Assembly: GCA_029255685.2 (NCBI GenBank)
Contig: CM055313.2
Coordinates: 72,208,641-72,272,640 of the forward strand
Direction of reading: 5' to 3'
Source of the DNA: Silene conica
Taxonomy: Eukaryota; Streptophyta; Magnoliopsida; Caryophyllales; Caryophyllaceae
DNA: 64,000 nucleotides
The notes under the pieces are model-generated. The model did no database searches, was not told where the DNA came from, and saw nothing but the letters and a program-made list of their open reading frames with translations. The stretch's first letter is position 1, and each line of letters starts with the position of its first letter. This document shows, one piece after another, positions 23,876 through 34,560 of this stretch. The position numbers and the translations under genes are program-made.

Positions 23876-24229
23876 CATGCTCAAGAAAATCAAACATTCA
23901 AACTCGAATATTCAAACATTCAAAGTCGAATATTCAAACATTCAAACATTCAAACATTCAAACATTCAAGAGAGATTCAAGTCGTTCGACCCTCTCAAGA
24001 ATACAAGTCAACGTCGCGCGTAGAGTGCATCCACCCTCTACATGCGACCCCCCCTTCAAAAAATGCACGCGCGCGCCTTAAGTGGATCGTGCACGTGTTA
24101 CCTGTTTGTCTAGTTAGAATCAGAGGATTATTAGAGATTGTACACGGAATTTTCTGATATTAATAAAAACTTATTTTGCTTCTGGGTTTTGTATTTCAGT
24201 TATCGTAATACAAAATCCGTCGCTACAGT
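23876..24229 (+). repeat. Minisatellite and LTR-like tail
   Basis: At about 23896-23970 the unit ATTCAAACATTCAAAC and variants repeat about ten times. The following 200 bp end in CGTCGCTACA and look like the U5 end of another LTR into which the Athila may have inserted, but the start of that LTR would be left of the window. Family not recognised. Confidence 0.4.
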
Positions 24230-26152
24230 TGGGTATCGCAAAACGTGATGGTGTTGACGACTTTGAGTGGGATGATTATGAGTGTGAGTAAACTTTGAGG
24301 GCAAAGTTATTTTTAAAGGGTGGTCAAATGTAACATTTCTTGTTAGGCGTGCTCGCTTGGTGGATGGTATTGGTATTGACTTCGCTTTTGAACGATATGA
24401 GAGTAAGACAGAGATGGCAACACTTATGTTATGATTGATGTTTTATTCTGAATTGCGTTATTGAGATACGCGTTGTTGGATGACTTAGTGTTGAGGATGG
24501 AGGATGAGAGTTAAGTGGTGTTGATTGGCAAAGTGATGTATGTGTACATGTTGTGCAGGCTTGTATCCTCATATATTTGAGCAGGTATGTAAGGTTACAG
24601 GGATGTAATTTTTTCTTTTAGGGGGATAGAAGATGATCGCGTCACGTTTTTAGTCTTACCAATAAGTTTTATATAAGTTTTATATGACTTTTGTTTATGT
24701 TTCTCATCTCTGGGATGCGGTGTCGTGGTTACATTAGATGTTTGGGTACGTTTTTCACATCATTGGGATGTGGTGTTTTGCACTTTGTGAAGTGCTAGGG
24801 GGAGAATGTTGTGTTATGCAGGCTAGTGGTGAATTTCGGTGACGAAGTTTGTTTTAATGGGGGAAGATTGTAATACTCATCCTGTTCGTTTGTTAGGTAC
24901 TCGGTCGAGTAGGGGGTTACTCGGTCGAGTACTCAAGTGTTGAGTCTTTGTCAAGTTCTGTCTAGATGTACTCAGTCGAGTACATGTAGTACTCGGTCGA
25001 GTACCCGGTCTGTTTACGGTTCCGCGAGATGTTAGTTAGAGAAATCGGAATTTAGTCTTAATCGTTTTCTTATTTATGTTAAATAACGAAAGCGACAGTG
25101 TTCTCTCTCAAACAAACCCTAAGTCTTACATAATTGATATCTCGCAAAGGAATCTGTGTGTGTCGATCGACCTAGTTGGTTCATCTTCCGTTGATTTCAA
25201 GTAAGTTTTTCTTTGTTTAAGTCAGTTGGTATTAGGGTTTTGTAGTAGCCTTGGTCAGTTTTTGATAGGATTTTTATGTTGTTATAGGTGGAGAGTTCGT
25301 AGAGGAGCACATTTAGTTGTCTTTGATTCTTCGTTATTGCCTTAAGATAAAGTTTCCCTACTCAGTTTCTGCTATATTGATGGATGTGACGATATTGATA
25401 TATGATTTGATTGAGATGTGTGATTGTGTGAGATTGATATTGGGACCATTGTCGGGAGATGGTTCAAGCCCTATGGTCACCCTTTGTGGCTCCCGTCACG
25501 AGGAGGATGTGCACATTAAGGATCTGGGTACGCTCGTTGCGATGAGCGTGACTTAGGTGGTACGGATGCAGTCCCCACTAGCGGTGAGGATCACCTGTTG
25601 CGATGGGTAATCTGGCAGGACTACACGTTGCGAAGGGTAGTCAGTTACTATGATATTGAAGTTGGGGTCGAAATTATGAATGCATGTGATGTTTGCTTTA
25701 GGGCTTGGTTGTCACTTGTTATGTATGCAGTTGTTGATCCCGTGTTGTTCATTGTGTGTGTTGTGATGATCCATTTGGGCATGGTGAGCAGATCATCAGA
25801 AGGTTTCGAATGTTTGATGCTTTGGATGAGATTGGGGTCGAGTCGTTACATGGATATCTATTTATCTTCCGCAGACAGTGAACCTTTATAGTTTTACATT
25901 CATTTTGGTTTTAAAATACTTGTATTCATATTATAAAGTTATCAATTACTCGTTTTATGATAGTATCTTTGATATGCTTACCTCGGACAACCAAGATGGC
26001 GGCACTCTTGTATGCTAAGGGTCCTTGGTAAAGGTCTTGATATATGTGGGTGTTACAATTTGACATACTTTACTTCGGGCAACTGAGATGGTAACGTCCT
26101 TATATGCTAGGGTGGTCTTTGATAAGGCACCTTGGTATATGGGGGAGTTACA
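24230..26152 (+). mobile_element. Tekay-like chromovirus: 3' tail and 3' LTR
   Basis: 24230-24868 is the non-coding tail (ATTTCGGTGACGAAG and a GGGGGAAGA purine tract are typical of Tekay/Del elements just before the LTR). The LTR starts TGTAATACTC at 24869 and ends GTTACA at 26152, or at 26057 where a similar GTGTTACA occurs. The last 95 bp exist as two diverged tandem copies, which explains the double end. TACTCGGTCGAGTA motifs cluster at 24897-25010. Pol is absent here, so the element is a remnant. Confidence 0.65.
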
Positions 26153-26712
26153 AGTAGATGATGTTGGGAGTCGGTTGGTTGGCCACCGCTGGCAAGACCG
26201 ACACCGAGTCATATTAAAAATGGTGCTTTGTGTGTTGTGGTTGTTTGTCGGTGGGAGGGTAGGCTGTCGATGGGCCGACTGGGAAATCACTATTGTTAGT
26301 ATGCAATTTGATGTTGGTGATACTATGATGAGTGTTTTTCAGTGGTTATTCGATGCTGCTGATATGATGACCATGTGAAGCACGATGAAGCAAAGGAGAT
26401 GAAGGTGAATTGTGGTGTATGATGATGAGTGATATGTGATGACGAGTTGATGATGTAGTATGATTGAGTTGTTGATGATGATCGTGGTAATGGGTTACTA
26501 GAGGAGTATGAAAGTAGTGATGATCGTGGTGAGTGAATGGTTGATGATGGTACGGTAGGATCAAGGTCAAGATTGACTTTAACTTTGTTTTGTTTATTTA
26601 CTTGATTTCTGTCTTAAGCTCGAGCTTCCATCTCGTTATTTCGTCTCACCTACAATATTAACGAAATAATAATAATTATCAAATCATATTAAATCTGACT
26701 AATTATTAAATA
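26153..26712 (+). other. GATGATG-rich intergenic stretch
   Basis: Low-complexity GATGATG and GGTGATGATG runs (about 26330-26560), then AT-rich DNA. No gene is supported. Confidence 0.6.
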
Positions 26713-27234
26713 CAATTTAGATGGATAATTATTATAAATTAGTTAATGAAATAAGCTCATTAATCAATTAAGCACGCAAAATCGAGTCAGAATAAGGTAT
26801 TAAGACGGGGCTAAATAGGACGATATCAACGGTGCAAAACGGACAAATTAAGTTGGAGGAAAAAACAGTGGTGTGGTCATTGGCTTGAGGGAAGATTGTT
26901 GTAGCCAACGAAGTTTCATATGTAAAAAAATGAATAGTCATGCCTTATTTATCCGAGACCAACACTCTATTAATATTAAACATTTTAGGAAGGAATACAA
27001 AATTAATATGTGCAAGCTCAGCCTAAAGCGAACAATGACAACATATATTTGTTATTATGATTGGAAATTCGAAATAGGAGAAACAAAATCATTGTTAAAG
27101 TTTGTATAAATTGTACTTGTTGAGTTTTGCTTCTCATGATGTTGAATTGCCTTAATCTTGTTATGTATATTTAACGTTAGCACTCGAGTATTTATTTGAG
27201 TTAAATTGGTTTTTAAGCGAGCCTAGTTTGAATA
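26713..27234 (+). repeat. Direct repeat R, left copy
   Basis: About 522 bp that recur at 37215-37736 in the same orientation with roughly 16-18 differences by eye (about 3 %). It starts CAATTTAGATGG and ends near GTTTGAATA, ten bases before the MULE terminal repeat. No coding content recognised. Confidence 0.85.
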
Positions 27235-27479
27235 CTTGGTTACCAAACGTCGTCGACGTTTTAGAACAAATCGTCGACGAAATTCAAAAAAAAGACAAGA
27301 CTACCCTTTTACCTCCCAAACCCTCCCAAATTCAAACACCTTACTCCCGCATTCCCTTTTACACCCCCACAACCCGACAACACCACCAATACTCCGACCA
27401 CCACCCTCCGACGACCTCCGACGACCACACGCAGACACCACCACGACCTAACCACCGAGGACCACCACCACACCAAGGT

Positions 27480-27830
27480 TAGTCTTTTTTTTTTAATTAA
27501 TTTAGTTTAGTTTTAATTAGGCTTGTATAATTTGTTGTTATTTTGTTGTTTTTGTTTTTGTTGTTGTTGTTGTTGGTGTTGTTGTTGTTGTTGTTGTTGT
27601 TATTATTATTAGTAATTAGGCTAGTGAATCTAGTAATTTCAATTGTTGTTAATTTTATTGTCTTTGTTAATTTTTTCAATTTCCTCTTCAATTTGTGTTT
27701 TTTTGTTGTTATTGTTGTTGTTAGTGTTGTTATTGTTGTTGTTAGTGTTGTATGTTGTCGATTTAGTTGTTGTTGTGTTTTTTTGTTTAATTTGGGGATG
27801 AGAAACACGATTTAGGTAATAAATGAGGGG
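27480..27830 (+). repeat. TTG microsatellite inside the MULE
   Basis: Long (TTG)n-type runs, about 27537-27610 and 27700-27775, with a poly-G run at 27829-27838. Long open frames over these runs come from the repeat and are not genes. Confidence 0.7.
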
Positions 27831-27837
27831 GGGGGGG

Positions 27838-28160
27838 GTAGGACGTGGGAAGATCACGGCCTAGGGTGGGTAAGACGTGCGATTTTTATGTCCTAGGGCG
27901 GGTAGGACGTGTGGTTTATACGTCCATTGGTGGGTTGGACGTGTGATTTCAACGTCCTAGGGTGGGGAAGACGAGAAATTGGCACGTCCCATATGCAGAA
28001 GATGTAGAAACCACACGTCCCATATGGGTAGGGACGTGTGGTTTGCACGTCTATGTTGGTTTGGGATGTGTGGATTTCACGTCCCTGCTTGGGTTGGACG
28101 TGAAATCTGCATGTCCCTCTATGGTTGGGACTTTGAATTTCAAAGTCCCTCCGTGATTCA
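27838..28160 (+). repeat. MULE left subterminal hairpin array
   Basis: About eight imperfect units of a 21-22 bp inverted repeat, GGACGTG - spacer - CACGTCC, spaced about 32-45 bp. Clear units lie near 27907-27930, 27936-27960, 28032-28055 and 28093-28115. The last ones are variant (GGGACTTTGAATTTCAAAGTCCC). A matching array sits at the other end, which suggests a role of the DNA ends in transposition, for example as transposase-binding sites. Confidence 0.75.
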
Positions 28161-28415
28161 GATTTTTTTTTCTTTTTAACCGTATATTTTCAATTTTAAT
28201 AGTTAAAAGTTCTTTTTTCCATTAAAAATTGTTAATTTTGTATTTAAATGGGTAGTTTATATATAATTGTAAAAAAAATTGTTAAGTTTGCATTTAAATT
28301 AGTAGTTTATATTATTTAAGTTGTTAATTTTGTGTAATTTAGATTTTATTTTGTGTTATGTTAGTTTTTTATGAAAATTTGTTTAATTTTATTATGTAAC
28401 GTTCTAATCTCGTAA

Positions 28416-29206
28416 ATGCAGATGTCTTACAGCGAAGATGATATTATGACTGAAATGGGTCGTACGATAGGCCGAAGAGTGACGGGGTCTAAGCGGCGTG
28501 TTCCTATAAAAGCAGCGGCAACAACGCCGCCACGTCCTAGTCGGGGAGGTAGGGGTAGGGGAAGGGGAAATGGTATCTTAATCAGGTCTCCCGACCCTAC
28601 TCCCGAGGAAGAGCTTCAGTTACCGAGAGCGTTTTTCAGGGAGCTAGTTAGTAGTTCTGATGACGAGGAGGAGGAGCAGTTTGAGGAAACGGTCGGGGAG
28701 GATAATGATGATGATGATGAGGACGATGATGATGATGAGGAGGAGGATGACTCCCGCTTTCTGGACGAGGAGGCCATTGATCGACCACGTAAGAAGGTGG
28801 TACGTGATGGTAGCGACCGATATAAGCAGGTTGTGGAGGGTGCTTCTAGTAGCACGGGGAGGAAGAAGACTCAGGATCTTTCTTAGCGTCTTACCGGTCC
28901 GGTTGAGGGGGGTCCGTCTGTCATTACTGTTATACGTAGCTTTGGTGGCCACGTAGCTTACAGTAGTTGGACGGATCAGGGAAGCGTGAGATCGTGGCTC
29001 ACGTGTTACGAGACGCCAGGTGCTATGGAGAAGATGAGTAAGATGAGGGTCCGTTCTTCGGTGATGGAGAGAGTTGGCGAGAGCGGGCTTGATCATCTTA
29101 GGTCCTCTTCGACCACCGGGTTGGATGAGAACCTTATCAGTACGTTCGTTGAGAGGTGGCAGCCGGACACCAACACTTTTCACATGTCGTTTGGTGAGAT
29201 TAATAT
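28416..29206 (+). pseudogene. Plant mobile domain (PMD) gene, 5' part
   Basis: Begins MQMSYSEDDIMTEMGRT (ATG 28416, or 28422). A basic Arg/Gly-rich region follows, then a long Asp/Glu run, then the PMD start (SWLTCYETPGAM ... FVERWQPDTNTFHMSFGEINI). PMD (PF10536) occurs in the Arabidopsis silencing proteins MAIN and MAIL1 and in many plant transposons. One in-frame TAG at 28884-28886 separates the acidic N-terminus from the domain. At 29207 a solo LTR interrupts it; the domain resumes at 31649. The gene lies in the MULE, opposite in strand to the transposase. Confidence 0.75.
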
Positions 29207-31648
29207 TGTAACACCCCGATTTATTAAGGAGCCTTTAGCAAGACATCCTCAGTAAATTGAGCTGTTACCATCTCGGAATATCCGAGGTAGTGAATAACAA
29301 AGTAAACAAACCAAAGTACTTTATAAGAAAACTGGTAAGATTTAAACTTTGGTGTTACAGATGCTACATAACGGAAATAAAAGTACAACTGATAACTACA
29401 AGATAGGTGATCTACATCTAAGTCGGTCCATCCAAGTGCTCACGCCATCCCATGCTCCCACAGCACCATCTTTCCTGTCAAACTGCTCCCCATTACGGAT
29501 CATCACAGGTGTCACACGAATACACAGGGTCAACCACGAGGTTGAGTAGAGGAAACTAATTAAACAAACAAGTGTCATATACATATAGGGATTTAATCAT
29601 CCCTTCTCCGCACCGATCCAACGCCAAATAAACTCCGCACCGATCACAAGACCCAATATACTCCGCACCGATCACAAGACCCATTACCTCCGCACCAATC
29701 ACAGAGCCTTTATCTCCGCACCAAACACAGACCCTTTATCTCCGCACCAAACACAGACCCTTTATCTCCGCACCAATCACAGACCCTTCATCTCATTTCC
29801 GTGTCATGAGGATATACAGACAATCAATATCATTATAATTAATATTATTCATTCAATAAAACGTATACAACTCACCACAGTTAATAATCATGTCACAATA
29901 TCATAAACAAGATCTCAATTATTTTCCCCTACCTCGAATAGCAGAATCGTAGATAAGTCCAAAACTTGCTAGAAGTGTTCCACGCGGAAACTGCTACCTA
30001 AACATGTATTATGTAACAAATTAATAAACTTCCCGAACCCCCATAACTCAAGTTACCCTACTAAAATAGAAACCTTCTAATAATGGAAAGTTTCCTAAAA
30101 TAGTAACTTTCCAAAATAACAACTTTCTTTAAAGGGAAACTTTCCCGATTCACACCGCCTTAAATTAAAACAACCAAAACTTAATAACTACTAAAACAAC
30201 ATATATTGAGCATACCATGTAGTAACTATAATAATGAGAACAATAGTAATAATATAATAAGAACTAATAATGATAATAATAATAATAATGATAATGATAA
30301 TAATAATGATAAAGTAAATGTTAACATATTAATAATAACAACTAATAAAAATAAAACTATAGTAACCAATGTAGCAAAACACGTCTAAACCCGACACACC
30401 AAAACCACGCCTAACAGCCCTCCCTTAAAACGTGACACAGCAACCCGCAAACAGACCCTGCCACCACCACGTAGCACCACCAGTACCACCGGCAACCACC
30501 AACCACGAACCCCACAACGCCCTCTCTTACCACCGACAACCACCAGCCCATCGACTCCCACCGGCGAGTTGAACCAGGGTCAACACCAGACCTGGTTCAC
30601 AACCCACGGTCTGCAATCCTCACAACAACCCCCCGCGAAAACACCCCTGCAACCGCCACTGACGCCTGACACCGACCAGACTCACCACAAACGCCACCAC
30701 TAACGCCTGACGCCTACGACCCCCATGGTACCACCGCCTAGACCTCTACCTAATCGACAGTGATACCACCCAAACAACCCCCGACAACCCAAAAGCAACC
30801 AGACCTCCTGAAAACCCTATTCGAACCCTCTGACCAAACCCCTTGTTTCCGCCATAACCAACCACCACTAACCACCGTAACTACCACCACTCGCATCACC
30901 GTACCACCGCCTGACCCACTACCCGAAGACCCATAACAAATAACCATAACAACCCATCTAAGAAGTACTAAAGATACACATACAGAACTCCCTATAAAAC
31001 GCATTACCACAAACACCTCCTGACTCGTGTTAACCACCCTCCACGGTGGTCCTAGACAACCAACGACACCCCCTTGATGGACTACATGCGTTCATTACAT
31101 GACATAGTACAATAATAAGCAAAAAAAAGCAAGGCTAAAACATGTTAAACCCTTCTAAACATGTGATGGACTCTGCAACGTAAACATGAAATAACAACAT
31201 TGTGGTGAGCATACCCGGTTTACGGCCAAAACAAACCACTCCAAGCCAGCCTACAACCACCGTGAGCGACTCCCCCTTCCTCTCTGATGTGTCGGCTAGG
31301 TTTGTATGTCGTTGGATTCTAAATTAGGTTAGGGTTAGGGTAAGAATCAGGGCTTAAATATGGCTGCATACACGACTTGTGAAATAGAGCTTTACATTGG
31401 GCTGTTTTGTTCCTCACACAAATCGAGGCCCAATGTCGAGCTACCCACAGGTCATGGGTTCGAGCCTCACTAGCAGCTTAACAACTTAACAAGGTGAGGT
31501 AGTCTCGGTCCCAACTTCGAGTCTCACCATGGCTAAAACCATATTAATTATGCCATTATACAAAAGCTTACTATCGGCTAGCGACGCTTAATTAAACGAT
31601 ACGTTAACTATAAAGACAAATATATTAGCAACAATACGGGTTATTACA
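29207..31648 (+). mobile_element. Solo LTR, Ty3/Gypsy (Tekay-like)
   Basis: 2442 bp, starting TGTAACACCCCG and ending GGGTTATTACA, flanked by a 5-bp duplication AATAT (29202-29206 and 31649-31653). No internal region, so LTR-LTR recombination removed the rest. The TGTAACACC start is typical of Tekay/Del LTRs. It carries tandem CTCCGCACC units and an (AAT)n run (30215-30330). The orientation is provisional. Apparent reading frames inside it are not genes. Confidence 0.88.
29607..29790 (+). repeat. Tandem CTCCGCACC repeat in the solo LTR
   Basis: Seven units of 26-31 bp starting CTCCGCACC and continuing (G/A)ATCACAGACCC(T). The last units are the most alike, which fits recent local duplication. 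Confidence 0.85.
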
Positions 31649-32827
31649 AATATACTGTTGCACAGCGTTCACAAGATCCTAGACATACGGGTGGATGACG
31701 CTAGGGTTATGGACGAGGGTCATACGAGGGGGGAGATTGGTCTGAAGGGAAAGTTGGCTATCTTGTTCGGCATGGATGTGAAGGACGTGAGACCACCGTT
31801 TTACAAGGATGGTGGAATTTTGGTGAAGAGGCTGATGGAGCTTGCGGAGAAGAGGAACCAACAAGACTCGCTACGGGCTGACATGATGTTGTTGGTAGGA
31901 CATACTTTGTTCACCGACAAGTCCAGTGATCGGGTTGTTGCTTATATGCTTTCGTTGTTCGATGAGTTAGATGATATCAGTGGCTATGCTTGGGGGGCCG
32001 CGATATTGGTGTACATTTACCGACAGTTGGGGATGGCTTCGCGTAGGGAGGCCGTTGGGGTTAACGGTTGTTTACCGTTGCTTCAGGCTTGGATATACGA
32101 GTACTTTCCCATGTTCAGGCCTCACTCGGGATATTATGTGGAAGGACGACCACTTGTCGAGGCTTGGTCACGGGTTCCTAAGTTTAGGGGAGATGTTGGG
32201 TTGTTGGAGCAGCACAGGCAGAGGTTGGACGGGCTCAGGGCGGAGCAGGTGACGTGGCTCCCTTATGGTGTTAGCCCACACAGGGCTTGCCTTAGTTTGC
32301 TCTACTCGAGCGTGATTAGGTTTGTGGATATAGAGGAGTCGTACCAACCTGATAGGTGTCTCCGTCAGTACGGGTATGTTCAGGTTATCCCGAACCCTAT
32401 GCGGTTCCCAGCTGTCGATGTTCGTCCGACTAAGCCGTCTACGAGTTATAGGCTGTTGTACGGTGATACTGCTGATTTGGAGTGGGGTTTGTGAGAGGCT
32501 GAGATTGCGTTGAGACGGCGGTTTGACCGGTCTTTGATGTCGTCTCAGTGTGATCCCCGCTACATGGGTTGGTATAAGAAGATTTCTCACCCATACTTCT
32601 ACCCCCATGCACGTCGTGTTCAGATGCGCTCACTCCCTTTCAGCGAAGAGCCAGAGGTTGGCCGGGCTGTTAGTCGTCATTTCTCGCAGATTTATAGTCA
32701 GCCTACCCCCGAGCGGAAGTGGCAGAATATGCGGCACTTGGTCGATCAGATGGAGCGCTTCTTCATATCGAAGGATTGCGTTGAGGATGTTGTTGTTGCT
32801 GATGAAGATGATGATCAGACCCCGTAG
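31649..32827 (+). pseudogene. Plant mobile domain gene, 3' part
   Basis: Resumes the PMD after the solo LTR, in the same frame when one copy of AATAT is counted: LHSVHKILDIRVDD, then FYKDGGILVKRLMEL, LVGHTLFTDKSSDRV, YAWGAAILVYIYRQLG and LLQAWIYEYFP, all typical of the PMD (PF10536). One TGA at 32492-32494 precedes a tail (YMGWYKKISHPYFYP to the stop at 32827). So the ORF is broken by two stops and the LTR insertion, otherwise well preserved. Function in the element is unknown; host PMD proteins take part in transposon silencing. Confidence 0.78.
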
Positions 32828-33054
32828 TTTTTTTATATTGTTATGTATGGACTTTTCTAGTTGTGTTTTGTATGGATATTTTAATCTTTATTAGTAACTC
32901 GCAGTTTTTTTTAATTGAAGTAGATTTTTATTAATAGTAACTTGATTAAAAAACATAAAACACGGCTCCAAACTTAATCAAAACATAGCTTACATCGGAC
33001 ATTAATTCAAACACATAAAACATAAATCGTAATTAGAACATAGTTTAACGAAAC

Positions 33055-33534
33055 TTAATTATCTTCGGATGATGAAGATGAAGATTCCAGATCTCCTTCA
33101 TAATCTCCAGCTTCAATTTCTTCAGGTTGGCTAGCCACATATCGATCATATAACTCAATTATGTGGAGTTTGACATTTCCTAGGTTGAACACTCTACCGG
33201 CACATAAATCTGATAGCGTTTCGTAGTCTATCACGGTTAGTATACACTCAATATAGACAAGGAAATCACTGTTTAACTTGCGAAACTCCCACATTTTCTC
33301 AGTTAGTATCTCATCAGAAACAACCTCGTCGGTAACAGCCGGAGTGAGTCCGGGGTGTGGGTTTCCAGCTAGGAGGTTACAAAGGCTGCCAATTGGAGGA
33401 TTTTCTACCAAGTCCCACACAGTGGCACATGGAATGACTAGTTCAAGGCGAGACACTAGCACCGGTAACTCCGTACCGATATGATCGATCCTTAGCTGAT
33501 AAGCTCTGTTTTTTTGAGTGTTTGTGAGAACCAT
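33055..33534 (-). CDS. MULE small ORF, unknown
   Basis: 159 residues from an ATG (MVLTNTQKNRAYQLRIDHI) to an acidic Ser-rich tail (SSSSSSEDN). Leu- and Val-rich helical middle; no motif recognised. It lies downstream of the OTU region on the same strand, 215 bp away, inside the MULE. It is uninterrupted, which is notable beside its broken neighbours. It could be a protein of its own or a remnant of the same transcription unit. I do not recognise a family. Confidence 0.5.
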   Translation of the reverse strand: MVLTNTQKNRAYQLRIDHIGTELPVLVSRLELVIPCATVWDLVENPPIGSLCNLLAGNPHPGLTPAVTDEVVSDEILTEKMWEFRKLNSDFLVYIECILTVIDYETLSDLCAGRVFNLGNVKLHIIELYDRYVASQPEEIEAGDYEGDLESSSSSSEDN

Positions 33535-33621
33535 CTTAATAGTTTTGAGTTTTAGTAGTGAATAAGGTGTGTTGTTGCGATTACAATGAACATAAAAACG
33601 ACTATTTATAAGAAGTTAGAT

Positions 33622-33710
33622 GATAACGGTAACATTTTTAAATTGAAACGGTAACATTTTGAAATTCAAACGGTAACATTTTAAATTACAACGGTTACAT
33701 TTCAATATTA
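33622..33710 (+). repeat. Four-unit ACGGTAACATTTT repeat
   Basis: Four imperfect units of about 24 bp containing ACGGTAACATTT (the last ACGGTTACATTT), between the OTU region and the small ORF. This would be the upstream region of the small ORF. A regulatory role is only a guess. Confidence 0.7.
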
Positions 33711-33748
33711 CAACCCTAAACATTTCAAATCAATCTCGAAATACATTA

Positions 33749-34560
33749 TCAAAGAGGGGGAGGCTGTCTTCGGCGACTAACTCGAGGTGTTGTTCCCATT
33801 AACGTATGCCATTTTTCGATGTTTGACTTGTACAAATCAGCATAGTGTGCTACCGCATGGTCTCTTATCGATTCCCAACAAAGTTCAATCGGTGGCATCG
33901 GTGCTTCGCTCGGTGGGACACTACAATGCAATCTCATCCAATGGGAATGGTAGTTTAAGATCCATAAAACACCGTATGGTCTCGACTGTTTACCTGTGGG
34001 CCTTACGGGTAAGTATGTATGACATTGCCAAAAACGGCCTTCTTTACTCTCCCACTGGCCGACTAAACAGATTGTCCAGTTAAACGACGATGCAAAGACG
34101 GTCAAATATTCGGAGGACATCCAATGATTAATAGCACAACCTCCTCTACCGGTAAACTCGAAGGCTCTCAATGTATGCTGGTATCTGCTCAAAAACGGAG
34201 GTGTAACACAACGCTCGTAAAAAATTATCTTGTAGATATCGTACGCCAGAATCTCTCTAAGACACCACTCTCTCATGACTAAGTGGTCATCCTCCCGACC
34301 CGGGCGACATGCGATATTACCCGATAACCACAATGACCATCATCACCCACATCAACCCAACCATCAAAGAACTCCCATAATTCTTTGGGGACCCCAAATC
34401 TTTTACTCCAACTGGACAAAGGTACCCTAGTGTAGCCGACCTCCAATGGTGCACCAGTAGGTCCATCAAAATCACCCACCGTACTTTCAAGAGGTGTTGC
34501 CGCAGGGGTAGAGACTTTCTTGCCTTTCCTTCTCTGCATGCTCAAATGCGGACTTTTTCC
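33749..34560 (-). pseudogene. OTU-like cysteine protease region of the MULE
   Basis: Downstream of the transposase, read leftward. VDVGDDGHCGYRV (Cys codon near 34330) fits the catalytic Asp-Gly-His-Cys site of OTU peptidases, and NYHSHWMRL (about 33940) fits the catalytic His. Between them FEFTGRGGCAINHWMSSEYLTVFA and NWTICLVG match the OTU-like proteins of plant MULEs. Two frame changes, one near 34.53-34.56 kb and one near 34.28-34.33 kb, split it from the transposase and within itself. OTU enzymes cut ubiquitin-like conjugates; a role in transposition is not established. Confidence 0.65.

Noticed and set aside
23880-23975. CRISPR-like array of ATTCAAACATTC
   Set aside because: Units are contiguous without unique spacers; a plant minisatellite.
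27497-27815. Asn- or Leu/Val-rich frames near 27.5-27.8 kb
   Set aside because: Products of the TTG/AAC microsatellite.
30750-31037. Gly/Val-rich minus-strand frame in the solo LTR
   Set aside because: Falls within a non-coding C-rich LTR; composition only.
31325-31345. Telomere-like AGGTTAGGGTTAGGGTAAG
   Set aside because: Only about three units, of a type different from the plant TTTAGGG repeat, and inside a solo LTR.
31448-31540. Possible tRNA gene from GGTTCGAGCC
   Set aside because: No cloverleaf or acceptor stem; it lies in a solo LTR.
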